Shown here one piece after another: positions 50,466 to 60,774 of a DNA stretch of 64,000 nucleotides (positions within the stretch are counted from its first letter, which is position 1; every line of letters starts with the position of its first letter). The notes beneath the pieces are model-generated. The model was not told where the DNA came from. It searched no databases and saw only the letters and a program-made list of their open reading frames with translations. The DNA comes from Streptomyces cavernae. Its GTDB lineage: Bacteria; Actinomycetota; Actinomycetes; Streptomycetales; Streptomycetaceae. Position numbers and translations under genes: made by a program. Location: assembly GCF_004023625.1 (NCBI RefSeq), contig NZ_RPDJ01000027.1, positions 148,473 to 212,472 on the forward strand, in the 5' to 3' direction.

Positions 50466-50513
50466 GCGCCGGCCCCGGACACCCCGTGGTGCGGGGCGCC
50501 CGAGGACCGGCGC
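50466..50513 (-). terminator. Hairpin between rpmE and prfA
   Basis: GCGCCGG (50466-50472) pairs with CCGGCGC (50507-50513), and CCCCG/CGGGG can pair inside. It lies just after the rpmE stop and probably reduces readthrough to prfA. Confidence 0.5.
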
Positions 50514-50523
50514 GGGTGGCTCG

Positions 50524-50748
50524 CTACTTCTTGGAGCCGGCAGCGGCCTTGCCGAAGCGGGCCTCGAAGCGGGCCACTCGGCCACCGGTGTCGAGGATCT
50601 TCTGCTTGCCCGTGTAGAACGGGTGGCACTCGGAGCAGACCTCGGCGCGGATGGTGCCGCCGGAGATGGTGCTACGGGTGGTGAACGACGCGCCACAGGT
50701 GCAGCTGACCTGCGTCTCGACGTACTCGGGGTGGATGTCGCGCTTCAA
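50524..50748 (-). CDS. rpmE: Ribosomal protein L31 (zinc-binding type)
   Basis: The 74-residue protein begins at a TTG with AGGAGACACC upstream (LKRDIHPEYVETQVSCTCG). Four cysteines (CTC and CSEC) mark the zinc-containing C+ form. The end FYTGKQKILDTGGRVARFEARFG is conserved. The promoter at 50851-50876 fits sigma-R, which senses thiol oxidation. Confidence 0.95.
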   Translation of the reverse strand: MKRDIHPEYVETQVSCTCGASFTTRSTISGGTIRAEVCSECHPFYTGKQKILDTGGRVARFEARFGKAAAGSKK

Positions 50749-51188
50749 GGTGTCTCCTAGTTTCGGGAGGGCGCCGGGTCGCAGCCGCGGGATGCGGTGC
50801 GTGAACCGGAGCCGACGTACCAGTCTGCCAGGACTGGGCGCATCCCCCAAAACCGGGGTCTGCCGCTTTCTATTCCCCACCGCACCCGCCCTTCCACCCA
50901 CCACGCCCCCTCACGCCGGTTTTCACCACATCCGCCTTCGCCTGCGCCGGTCCGGCGGGTGGGGTGCCCCGTGGCGCTCTGCTCCGGAGGTGGGGTTGCC
51001 AGCGCGGGCCCGGGGCGGAGTGGCCCCTGGTTACCGAGGATGGAGCTTTCCGGGGCAGGGGCCGGCAGGGCGCGGGGCGACCGAGCGTTTTCAGCCCGTC
51101 CGGCGCCTGAGGACGAGGCCGCAGGCCGATTCAGGGGGCCGGGGGCGGCAGCCCCCGGGGACAAGCGAGGGGGTGGCGCGGGCACGCC
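50749..51188. repeat. rpmE leader/LCP gap with intergenic repeat
   Basis: This 440-base gap contains the rpmE promoter (listed separately). A segment at about 51088-51160 begins TTTCAGCCCGTCCGGCGCCT and ends with the hairpin CGGGGGC-GGCA-GCCCCCG. I remember this as a frequent Streptomyces intergenic sequence. I see no gene on either strand. Confidence 0.5.
50851..50876 (-). promoter_or_regulatory. Sigma-R-type promoter of rpmE
   Basis: On the minus strand GGAAT (50876-50872), 18 bases and GTT (50853-50851) match the sigma-R consensus GGAAT-N18-GTT exactly. Transcription would begin about 95 bases before the TTG of rpmE. From memory, S. coelicolor rpmE belongs to the sigma-R regulon. Confidence 0.8.
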
Positions 51189-52313
51189 TCAGCCCGAGGC
51201 CACCACGCCCTTCGCCTCCCCGGTGGCCGTACCCTTCGTCGCGCTCGCCGGAATCGCCCGGTCGTCCTCGATCGCCGCCCACACCAGCCGGGCCTTCGGC
51301 TTCTCGACGATCACACGGTTGGCGTTCGCCGGGTCGTACTGCACCGGCATCGTCACCATCTTCATGTTCGACGAGCTGATGCCCTTCAGCCCGGCCGCGA
51401 AGGACGCCAGATCCTTGACCGAGGCCAGTGCGGAGTCGGTGGTGATGGACTTGGTCGCGGTGTCCGCGAGATCGAACAGCTTCTTGGGGCTGCTCAGCAC
51501 TCCCAGCTGGTTGACCTGGTCGACGAGCGCCTTGATGAAGGCCTGCTGGAGCTGGATACGGCCGAGGTCGGACCCGTCACCGACCCCGTGCCGGGTGCGG
51601 ACCAGTCCGAGCGCCTGCTGCCCGGTCAGTGTGTGCGTCCCGGCCTTGAGGTCCAGATGGCTCTCGGTGTCCTTGATGTCCTTGGTCGTGGTGACGTCCA
51701 CCCCGCCGAGTTCGTCGATCAGCTCCTGGAATCCGCTGAAGTCGACCTCGATGTAGTGGTCCATGCGGATGCCGCTGATGGACTCGACGGTCTTCACGGC
51801 GCAGGCCGCTCCCCCGGTCGAGTACGCGGAGTTGAACATCACCCCGGACGCCGCGGCGTGCTTGACGCCCTTGGTGTCGGTGCAGGAGGGCCGGTTGATC
51901 AGCGTGTCGCGCGGTATGGAGACCACGCTGGCCTTCTTGTGGCCCTCGTAGACGTGCACGACCATCGCGGTGTCGGAGCGGGCGGTGCCGTCGTCCGTGC
52001 CACCGCCCAGCTTCTTGTTGCTGCCGGACCGCGTGTCCGAACCCAGGACCAGGATGTTCTGGGAGCCGTTGTCGACCTTCTCGGGCCGGTCACTGCCGAG
52101 GGCCTGGTCGATGTCGACGCTCTTGATGTTGCCGTTGAGCTTGAAGTACGTGTACCCGAGCCCGGCACCACCGAGGACGATCACACCCGCCGCCGCCCAG
52201 GCCGTCACGACGAGGGCCTTGCGTCCCCTGCTGGGGGGCTTGCGACGGCGCCCCTTTCCGCGACGACGCGCTCCGGTGGCGCTGGAATCCTCTGGCATGC
52301 TCTCGGCTGACAT
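51189..52313 (-). CDS. LytR-CpsA-Psr (LCP) family cell-wall glycopolymer transferase
   Basis: The 374-residue protein attaches glycopolymers such as teichoic acids to peptidoglycan. It starts at the ATG at 52313 with GAGGAG upstream. A basic N-terminus (RRRGKGRRRKPPSRGRK) precedes one membrane anchor (about 33-55, ALVVTAWAAAGVIVLGGAGLG). The external LCP domain has LGSDTRSG, SDTAMVVHV, VVSIPRDTLI, IRMDHYIEVDFSGFQELIDELGGVDV and LTGQQALGLVRTRH. It may use lipid-linked substrates begun by the WecA-like enzyme at 43970; this is inference. Confidence 0.93.
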   Translation of the reverse strand: MSAESMPEDSSATGARRRGKGRRRKPPSRGRKALVVTAWAAAGVIVLGGAGLGYTYFKLNGNIKSVDIDQALGSDRPEKVDNGSQNILVLGSDTRSGSNKKLGGGTDDGTARSDTAMVVHVYEGHKKASVVSIPRDTLINRPSCTDTKGVKHAAASGVMFNSAYSTGGAACAVKTVESISGIRMDHYIEVDFSGFQELIDELGGVDVTTTKDIKDTESHLDLKAGTHTLTGQQALGLVRTRHGVGDGSDLGRIQLQQAFIKALVDQVNQLGVLSSPKKLFDLADTATKSITTDSALASVKDLASFAAGLKGISSSNMKMVTMPVQYDPANANRVIVEKPKARLVWAAIEDDRAIPASATKGTATGEAKGVVASG

Positions 52314-52912
52314 CGGCTCCTCAAGTCCTTGTCGGTCGGTTACCCCCTGCTTCCAGGGCAAGGCCTGTTTTGTCGCGACTCGTTCGGTCAGACGGTCGTA
52401 TCGGGGAAAGGGTTGCATGTCGCCCTGTGGCTGTTACGTGTGCATTGGGCGTACGGAGCGTCACGGCCGCCGCGGCCAACAGCCCTGTTCACCAGCGGTT
52501 TCCAGCCATGTCGACCAAGGACCGGGCGACGTTGGCGATCCGGACAGGTGTGGCGAACATCTCGAAGATTTCTGCGTCCGGCGTGGCGCGGCAACGAGCG
52601 CGCCCAGGAAAAGGGCGGCGGACGGTCCCGGGGAAGAAGCCGCGGACGAGGCCCGGGAAGAGGGCGACGGACGGGCCGGGAAGAGGGCAGCGGACGAGGC
52701 CTGGGCAGGAGTTGCGGACAAGCCCCGGGAAGAAGCCGCGGACGAGGCCCGGGAAGAGGGCGACGGACGGGCCGGGAAGAGGGCAGCGGACGAGCGCACG
52801 AAAAGGACCGCCCCCGTCACCTTCGCGACGGGAGCGGCCCTGTTCCTGCTTGCGGTACTACGGCGAGCCCCACGGGAGCCCGCTAAGGGATCCCGGCCGG
52901 CCCCACGAAACC
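52314..52912. repeat. Gap with 24-bp/96-bp higher-order minisatellite
   Basis: The core at about 52608-52794 consists of 24-base units starting CGGGAAGA, arranged so that four units form a 96-base super-repeat. The 68-base segments 52631-52698 and 52727-52794 are identical. Since 24 is divisible by three, every frame stays open and would give 8-residue repeats, but there is no start region or codon preference that convinces me it is a gene. The remainder contains the upstream region of the LCP gene. Confidence 0.75.
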
Positions 52913-54946
<2,034 letters not shown>

Positions 54947-55281
54947 GAAGGGTCCTTCCCTGGAGCGGACGTCGGCCTGTCTGGCTCGGCGACCGGTTGT
55001 GCTGTCCGGCTTTGGTCCTTTTGTGTGGACCGGACCGGGGCGGTGGTCCGCCTACAGCGGCGGAAGACATATCTGGTGATGGCGTTTCCCTCGGCCGTGC
55101 CACTGGCTTGATGTGTCACAGGGCTCGGTCACGCCGGTTCCGGAGCGTGCTCGGCACTGCTCAGCGCATGGCACTCGCGGCAATGGCACTAAGCAGTTTG
55201 GGAGGCTCCCGGAAGAAGTGTTGTCCCGGACGGGGACGTGAAGCACCTCGCCATGGTGGGGTCGGGTGCAGACTTGAGGTT

Positions 55282-55308
55282 AACACTACCGGATCCAACA
55301 AACATTCC
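55282..55308 (-). promoter_or_regulatory. Possible sigma-R-like promoter upstream of rho
   Basis: On the minus strand GGAAT (55308-55304), a 19-base spacer and GTT (55284-55282) resemble the sigma-R promoter, one base longer than the consensus spacer. It lies about 335 bases before the rho start, giving a long leader. The rest of the 54947-55334 gap shows no gene. Confidence 0.35.
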
Positions 55309-55334
55309 CCCTCTCGAAATCCGGTAACCGTGTC

Positions 55335-56252
55335 TCAGGGCGCAAGCGGCAGCACGCTCGCTCCCTGGGCGTCGAGGGCGAGGCGGTTGGCCGCCCAGCC
55401 CTCGCCCGCGAGCCGGGCGACCTTGTCGGCCGCGTCGCCCTTGGCCAGCGCGAGCACGGTGGGTCCCGCGCCGGAGATCACCGCGGGAATTCCGTCCGCC
55501 CGCAGCCGCTCCACCAGCGCCGCGCTCTCCGGCATGGCCGGGGCGCGGTACTCCTGGTGGAGCCGGTCCTCGGTGGCGGGCAGCAGCAGTTCGGGGCGCC
55601 GGGTCAGGGCCTCGACGAGCAGGGCGGCCCGGCCGGCGTTGGCGGCGGCGTCGACGTGCGGGACGGCGCGCGGGAGCAGTCCGCGCGCGGTCTCGGTGAG
55701 TACTGGCTTTCCGGGAACGAAAACCACCGGAACGATGGAATCGGCGGGATCCATCCTGATCGCCCGGGCGGCGCCGCCCTCCATCCACGAGAGCGTGAAC
55801 CCGCCGAGCAGACAGGCCGCAACGTTGTCGGGGTGGCCCTCGATCTCGGTGGCGAGCTCCAGCAGGGCCGTGTCGTCGAGCTTGGCGTCGCCGCCTATGG
55901 TCACGGCGCGGGCGGCGACGATTCCGGCGCAGATGGCGGCCGACGACGAGCCGAGGCCGCGGCCGTGCGGGATGCGGTTGGCGCAGACGATCTCCAGCCC
56001 GCGCGGCTGTCCGCCCAGCAGGTCGAAGGCGGTGCGCAGGGAGCGTACGAGGAGATGACTCTCGTCACGCGGCAGGGTTTCGCTGCCCTCACCGGCGATG
56101 TCGATGTGCAGCCCGGAGTCGGCGACCCGGACGACGACGTCGTCGTACAGCCCCAGCGACAGCCCGAAGGCGTCGAAGCCCGGGCCGAGGTTGGCGCTGG
56201 TGGCGGGGACGCGCACCCTGACGGCGGCGGCGCGGAACGCTGGACCGGCCAT
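55335..56252 (-). CDS. thrB: Homoserine kinase
   Basis: The 305-residue GHMP kinase phosphorylates homoserine for threonine synthesis. The N-terminal motif VRVPATSANLGPGFDAFGLSLGLYD and ATP motif PHGRGLGSSSAAICAGI are complete, as is the C-terminal SGAGPTVLAL. AAGGAG lies upstream of the ATG. It is separated from thrC by 572 bases, an unusually long gap with repeats, so it likely has its own promoter. Confidence 0.96.
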   Translation of the reverse strand: MAGPAFRAAAVRVRVPATSANLGPGFDAFGLSLGLYDDVVVRVADSGLHIDIAGEGSETLPRDESHLLVRSLRTAFDLLGGQPRGLEIVCANRIPHGRGLGSSSAAICAGIVAARAVTIGGDAKLDDTALLELATEIEGHPDNVAACLLGGFTLSWMEGGAARAIRMDPADSIVPVVFVPGKPVLTETARGLLPRAVPHVDAAANAGRAALLVEALTRRPELLLPATEDRLHQEYRAPAMPESAALVERLRADGIPAVISGAGPTVLALAKGDAADKVARLAGEGWAANRLALDAQGASVLPLAP

Positions 56253-56274
56253 CGCTCGATGACTCTCCTTGAGC

Positions 56275-56298
56275 TGCGAGTTCTTATGCGAGTTCTAC
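56275..56298 (-). repeat. Tandem 12-bp repeat upstream of thrB
   Basis: TGCGAGTTCTTA and TGCGAGTTCTAC are adjacent (56275-56286, 56287-56298), lying 23 to 46 bases upstream of the thrB ATG. The spacing and proximity suit a regulator-binding site or promoter element. Confidence 0.45.
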
Positions 56299-56448
56299 AA
56301 AGAATTGCGACAGGTGGGGCAAATACCCGAAGGCCGCGACGAAGGCGGCACCGCAGCATAAGCACGGGCGGCATATGCGCGGGGCGGGTTCACCACAGCC
56401 TATCGAAGACAGGTTCTGTGGCGACATAGGGCGCACAGGAGGCGCACG

Positions 56449-56622
56449 ATGCGTGTCGTAAGCCCCCAGTGCACCCACTGTCATTGTTGGTCATTGTTGC
56501 CGCGTTGGAGCCAGGTTAAGCGCTCTCCCGCGCATGTGCCGCAACGATGGGCGCGCACGCCCGGCGGTGACGCGCACTGGTGGCCGCCGCGCCGTGGACA
56601 CGCACCGTCGTGCCGTCGGTAG
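56449..56622 (+). CDS. Possible small Cys/His-rich ORF in the thrC-thrB gap
   Basis: A 57-codon frame starts at an ATG with a perfect AGGAGG eight bases upstream and begins MRVVSPQCTHCHCWSLLPRW. The CxxCxC cluster is suggestive, but the rest is basic and Pro-rich and the frame is on the opposite strand to its neighbours. It could be a small regulatory protein, or chance. I do not recognise it. Confidence 0.2.
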   Translation: MRVVSPQCTHCHCWSLLPRWSQVKRSPAHVPQRWARTPGGDAHWWPPRRGHAPSCRR

Positions 56623-56709
56623 TGCACCATCGCGCGTTCGATGGTGCACCATCGCGCCGTCGGCGGTGCACCATCGCGCCGTCGGCGGTGCAACTACGGC
56701 GCGGCGACA
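56622..56709. repeat. Four 22-bp tandem repeats containing GGTGCACC
   Basis: Units starting GTGCACCATCGCGCCGTCGG lie at 56622, 56644, 56666 and 56688, period 22 bases, about two helical turns. The palindrome ATGGTGCACCAT is at 56641-56652. The last unit diverges (GTGCAACTACGG). The array sits in the thrC-thrB gap and could be a multi-site operator. Confidence 0.65.
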
Positions 56710-56824
56710 CCCTCCACGTGGCGGCCGGCGCGTCCAGCGTGTGCGTTGCGGCTGCGCATGCGGAGCGCGCGCCGCCGGTACGCACCGAGGGTGCGCGGCG
56801 CGTCGACTCGCCGCGCCGCACCGC

Positions 56825-57883
56825 CTATGACAGGCCGAGCCGCTCCGCGGCCGTGGGCGCGTCGACGGGGACGGTGACCGGCTGCGGCGCGCCCGCGACG
56901 GCCCAGTCCGGGTCCTTGAGCCCGTTCCCGGTCACCGTGCAGACGATCGTCTGGCCCGGATCGACCTTGCCCTGTTCGGCGGCCTTCAGCAGACCGGCGA
57001 CCGAGGCGGCCGAGGCCGGCTCCACGAAGACACCCTCCTGAGCGGCCAACATCCGGTAGGCGCGCAGGATCTCACGGTCCGTCACCTCGTCGATGAAACC
57101 GCCGGATTCATCGCGCGCGGCGAGCGCGTGCTGCCACGAGGCGGGGTTGCCGATGCGAATCGCGGTGGCGATGGTCTGCGGGTCCTTCACCACGTCACCG
57201 CGCACGATGGGCGCGCTGCCGGAGGCCTGGAAGCCCCACATGCGTGGCGTCCGAGACGAAATCCCGTCCGCCGCGTACTCCTTGTAGCCCTTCCAATAGG
57301 CCGTGATGTTGCCCGCGTTGCCCACCGGGAGGACATGGACGTCGGGCGCGTCGCCGAGCATGTCCACGATTTCGAAGGAGGCCGTCTTCTGACCCTCGAT
57401 CCGGACGGGATTGACCGAATTGACCAGCGCCACGGGGTAGTTGTCGGAGAGTTCGCGGGCCAGCGTGAGGCAGTCGTCGAAGTTGCCGTCGACCTGGAGG
57501 ATCTTGGCGCCGTGCACCAGCGCCTGGCCCATCTTGCCCAGCGCGATCTTGCCCCGCGGCACGAGCACGGCGGAAACCATGCCGGCCTTCACGGCGTAGG
57601 CGGCGGCGGAGGCGGAGGTGTTGCCCGTCGAGGCGCAGATGACCGCCTTGGCGCCCTCCTCCTTGGCCCTGCTGATGGCCATGGTCATACCGCGGTCCTT
57701 GAAGGACCCGGTGGGGTTGGCGCCCTCGACCTTGAGGTGGACGTCACAGCCGGTGCGCTCGGAGAGCACCTGCGCGGGCACGAGCGGCGTACCGCCCTCG
57801 CGGAGCGTCACTACCGGCGTGCTGTCGGAGACGGGCAGCCTGTCCCGGTACTCCTCGATGATTCCGCGCCACTGGTGGGTCAT
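56825..57883 (-). CDS. thrC: Threonine synthase
   Basis: The 352-residue PLP enzyme converts O-phosphohomoserine to threonine. The PLP lysine is in EGANPTGSFKDRGMTMAISRA; other motifs are ICASTGNTSASAAAYAVKAGM and PVGNAGNITAYWKGYKEY. It starts six bases after hom, with GAAGGAG upstream, so the two are one transcript. Confidence 0.97.
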   Translation of the reverse strand: MTHQWRGIIEEYRDRLPVSDSTPVVTLREGGTPLVPAQVLSERTGCDVHLKVEGANPTGSFKDRGMTMAISRAKEEGAKAVICASTGNTSASAAAYAVKAGMVSAVLVPRGKIALGKMGQALVHGAKILQVDGNFDDCLTLARELSDNYPVALVNSVNPVRIEGQKTASFEIVDMLGDAPDVHVLPVGNAGNITAYWKGYKEYAADGISSRTPRMWGFQASGSAPIVRGDVVKDPQTIATAIRIGNPASWQHALAARDESGGFIDEVTDREILRAYRMLAAQEGVFVEPASAASVAGLLKAAEQGKVDPGQTIVCTVTGNGLKDPDWAVAGAPQPVTVPVDAPTAAERLGLS

Positions 57884-57889
57884 TGCTCG

Positions 57890-59182
57890 TTACTCTCCTT
57901 CAACCCGCATGATGCTGGCGACACCCCGCACGGTGTCGAGCTTGCGCAGCGCCTCGACGGTCCCGCTCAGGGCGGCGTCGGACGCGCGGTGGGTGACGAC
58001 GACAAGAGAGGCCTCGCCGTCTTTGCCCTGCTGGCGCACCGTATCGATCGAGACACCGTGCTCCGCGAAAACGGTGGCGACCTGGGCGAGAACACCCGGT
58101 TTGTCCGCCACGTCGAGGCTGATGTGATAACACGTGACGACCTCCCCCATCGGGGACACGGGCAGTTGGGCGTAGGCGGACTCGCCGGGCCCCGTCGCCC
58201 CGCTGAGCCGGTTGCGGCACACGGCCACCAGGTCGCCGAGGACCGCGGAGGCGGTGGGCGCGCCACCGGCGCCCGGCCCGTAGAACATCAGCTGCCCGGA
58301 CGCGTCCGACTCCACGAACACGGCGTTGTACGCGCCCCGGACCGAGGCCAGCGGATGGCTGAGCGGGATCATCGCCGGGTGCACGCGCGCCGTTACGGAC
58401 TCCCCGTCCGCCGCCCGCTCGCAGATCGCGAGCAGCTTGATGGTGCACCCCATCTCCCTCGCGGAGGCGAAGTCGGCGGCGGTGACCTCGGTCATGCCCT
58501 CGCGGTAGACGTCGTCGAGCCGCACGCGCGTGTGGAAGGCGATCCCCGCGAGGATGGCCGCCTTGGCCGCGGCGTCGAACCCCTCGACATCGGCCGTCGG
58601 ATCGGCCTCCGCGTACCCGAGCGCGGTGGCCTCGTCGAGGGCCTCCTGGTAGCCGGCCCCGGTGGAGTCCATCTTGTCGAGGATGAAGTTCGTCGTCCCG
58701 TTGACGATCCCGAGCACCCGGTTGACCTTGTCGCCGGCGAGGGACTCGCGCAGCGGCCGGATCAGCGGGATGGCACCGGCGACGGCGGCCTCGTAGTAGA
58801 GGTCGCGGCCGTGCTCCTCGGCGGCGGCGTGCAGGGCCGCCCCGTCCTGCGCGAGCAGCGCCTTGTTGGCGGAGACGACGGAGGCGCCGTGCTCGAAGGC
58901 GGTGGTGATGAGGGTGCGCGCGGGCTCGATACCACCGATGACCTCGACGACGACGTCGATGTCGCCGCGTTTGACGAGGGCGGTTGCGTCGGTGGTGACG
59001 AGGTCGGCGGAGATGCCCTCACGCACCTTGGAGGGCCGCCGCACGGCCACCCCCGCGAGCTCCACCGGGGCTCCGATCCGTGCCGCGAGGTCGTCGGCGT
59101 GCGTCGTCATGATGCGCGCCACCTCTGAGCCGACAACTCCACAGCCCAGCAGCGCCACCTTCAGCGGACGCGTACGCATCAT
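57890..59182 (-). CDS. hom: Homoserine dehydrogenase with ACT domain
   Basis: The 430-residue enzyme reduces aspartate semialdehyde to homoserine. I chose the ATG at 59182 (MMRTRPLKVALLGCGVVGSE), preceded by GAGG; the ATG at 59179 and one at 59200 are alternatives. NAD(P) motif GCGVVGSE, catalytic-domain GIVNGTTNFILDKM and AEADPTADVEGFDAAAKA are intact. The C-terminal ACT domain (YHISLDVADKPGVLAQVATVFAEHGVSIDTVRQQG) implies feedback control by threonine. It begins the hom-thrC unit and lies downstream of lysA. Confidence 0.96.
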   Translation of the reverse strand: MMRTRPLKVALLGCGVVGSEVARIMTTHADDLAARIGAPVELAGVAVRRPSKVREGISADLVTTDATALVKRGDIDVVVEVIGGIEPARTLITTAFEHGASVVSANKALLAQDGAALHAAAEEHGRDLYYEAAVAGAIPLIRPLRESLAGDKVNRVLGIVNGTTNFILDKMDSTGAGYQEALDEATALGYAEADPTADVEGFDAAAKAAILAGIAFHTRVRLDDVYREGMTEVTAADFASAREMGCTIKLLAICERAADGESVTARVHPAMIPLSHPLASVRGAYNAVFVESDASGQLMFYGPGAGGAPTASAVLGDLVAVCRNRLSGATGPGESAYAQLPVSPMGEVVTCYHISLDVADKPGVLAQVATVFAEHGVSIDTVRQQGKDGEASLVVVTHRASDAALSGTVEALRKLDTVRGVASIMRVEGE

Positions 59183-59286
59183 CCGACCTCGTTTCCTCAT
59201 ACCGAATACGGTTGGGCCAGTTTCACTCACCGGACCGGAGTTTCCAGTCCCCGGTCCGGATCGTGAGACGTCTATTTCATTTCTTC

Positions 59287-59317
59287 AACGGCAGAAGACC
59301 GAAGATCTTCCGCCGTT
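59287..59317 (-). terminator. Hairpin between lysA and hom
   Basis: AACGGCAGAAG (59287-59297) pairs with 59307-59317 except for one mismatch, loop nine bases. Just beyond, at 59316-59357, a 21-base unit beginning TTCGTTTC is tandemly duplicated with four differences. The hairpin lies about 50 bases after the lysA stop and about 105 before the hom start; it could be a terminator or attenuator. Confidence 0.5.
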
Positions 59318-59365
59318 CGTTTCCGTACGCAGATCATTCGTTTCGGTGCGCAGATCGATCGTCCT

Positions 59366-60757
59366 TCACCCGACATCGAGGCGCAGGATGTCCTCCTCCG
59401 TCTCACGGCGGACGATCACCCGGGCCTCACCGTCGTTCACCGCGACGACGGGCGGACGCAGGGCGTGGTTGTAGTTGCTGGCCATGGAGCGGCAGTAGGC
59501 ACCGGTGGCGGGCACGGCGATGAGATCGCCGGGCGCGACGTCGGCCGGCAGGAACGCGTCCCGCACCACGATGTCACCGCTCTCGCAGTGCTTGCCGACC
59601 ACGCGCACGAGCATGGGCTCGGCGTCGCTGGTGCGCGAGGCGAGGGCGACGCTGTACTCGGCGTCGTACAGCGCGGTGCGGATGTTGTCGGACATCCCGC
59701 CGTCGACGGAGACATAGGTGCGCAGCCCGTCCAGCGGCTTGATCGTCCCCACCTCGTAGAGGGTGAACGCGGTGGGCCCGACGATGGCCCGCCCCGGCTC
59801 GACGGAGATCCGCGGAGTCCGCAGCCGGGCTGCCTCGCATTCACGCGTGACGATCTCGTTCAGCGCCTTGGCGATCTCGTGCGGCTCACGCGGGTCGTCG
59901 TCACTGGTGTACGCGATACCGAGCCCGCCACCGAGGTCGATCTCGGGCAGTTCGACCCCGTGCTCGTCGCGGATCTGCTTCAGCAGCCCGACCACCCGGT
60001 GGGCGGCGACCTCGAAGCCGGAGGTGTCGAAGATCTGCGAGCCGATGTGGGAGTGGATGCCGATGAGCTCCAGCCCGTCGAGCTTCAACGCCCGCCGCAC
60101 GGCCTCGGCGGCCTGCCCGCCGGCCAGCGGGATACCGAACTTCTGGTCCTCGTGCGCGGTGGCGATGAACTCGTGGGTGTGCGCCTCCACCCCGACCGTC
60201 ACCCGGATCTGCACACGCTGCCGCTTCCCGAGACCGTCGGCGACATGGGCGACCCGCACGATCTCCTGGAAGGAGTCGAGGACGATCCGCCCGACCCCCG
60301 CCTCGACGGCGGTCCGGATCTCGTCGACGGACTTGTTGTTGCCGTGGAAGGCGATGCGGTCGGCGGGCATGCCCGCGGACAGCGCGGTGGCGAGCTCGCC
60401 CCCGGAGCAGACATCGAGGTTGAGCCCCTCCTCGTGCAGCCAGCGCACGACGGCGCGGGAGAGGAAGGCCTTGCCGGCGTAAAAGACGTCGGCGTCCGGA
60501 CCGAAGGCAGTGCGCCAGGCACGGGCGCGCGCACGGAAGTCGGACTCGTCGATGAAGTAACCGGGGGTGCCGAACTCCTCGGCGAGCCGCGTCACGTCGA
60601 GCCCACCGACGCTGAGGACACCCTCGGGGGTGCGGGTGACGGTACGGGCCCACACCTTGGGGTCGAGGGCGTTGAGGTCGGCGGGCGGTGCTGTGTAGTG
60701 CCCCTCAGGCAGGACGTCTCCGTGGCGGGGCCCGGCGGGGTGTGCGGAACGGCTCAT
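59366..60757 (-). CDS. lysA: Diaminopimelate decarboxylase
   Basis: The 463-residue PLP enzyme makes lysine from meso-diaminopimelate. The alanine-racemase-type barrel has the PLP lysine in DVFYAGKAFLSRAV. Other motifs are GVEAHTHEFIATAHEDQKFGIP, HSHIGSQIFD, EIDLGGGLGIAYT, VEPGRAIVGPTAF, and the active-site VVGKHCESGDIVVRDAFLP. The first 35 residues (HPAGPRHGDVLPEGHYTAPPADLNAL) are typical of the actinobacterial form. It starts 17 bases after nrtL ends. Confidence 0.97.
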   Translation of the reverse strand: MSRSAHPAGPRHGDVLPEGHYTAPPADLNALDPKVWARTVTRTPEGVLSVGGLDVTRLAEEFGTPGYFIDESDFRARARAWRTAFGPDADVFYAGKAFLSRAVVRWLHEEGLNLDVCSGGELATALSAGMPADRIAFHGNNKSVDEIRTAVEAGVGRIVLDSFQEIVRVAHVADGLGKRQRVQIRVTVGVEAHTHEFIATAHEDQKFGIPLAGGQAAEAVRRALKLDGLELIGIHSHIGSQIFDTSGFEVAAHRVVGLLKQIRDEHGVELPEIDLGGGLGIAYTSDDDPREPHEIAKALNEIVTRECEAARLRTPRISVEPGRAIVGPTAFTLYEVGTIKPLDGLRTYVSVDGGMSDNIRTALYDAEYSVALASRTSDAEPMLVRVVGKHCESGDIVVRDAFLPADVAPGDLIAVPATGAYCRSMASNYNHALRPPVVAVNDGEARVIVRRETEEDILRLDVG

Positions 60758-60774
60758 GTCGGTACGTGGCTTTC

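Noticed and set aside
50749..51188. A hidden gene in the rpmE-LCP gap
   Set aside because: Frames exist on both strands but they are low-complexity and cross a known type of intergenic repeat; none has a convincing start.
52508..52860. A plus-strand protein with 8-residue repeats over the minisatellite
   Set aside because: All three frames are open because the unit is 24 bases; there is no reliable start region and codon usage is not selective. I annotate it as a repeat.
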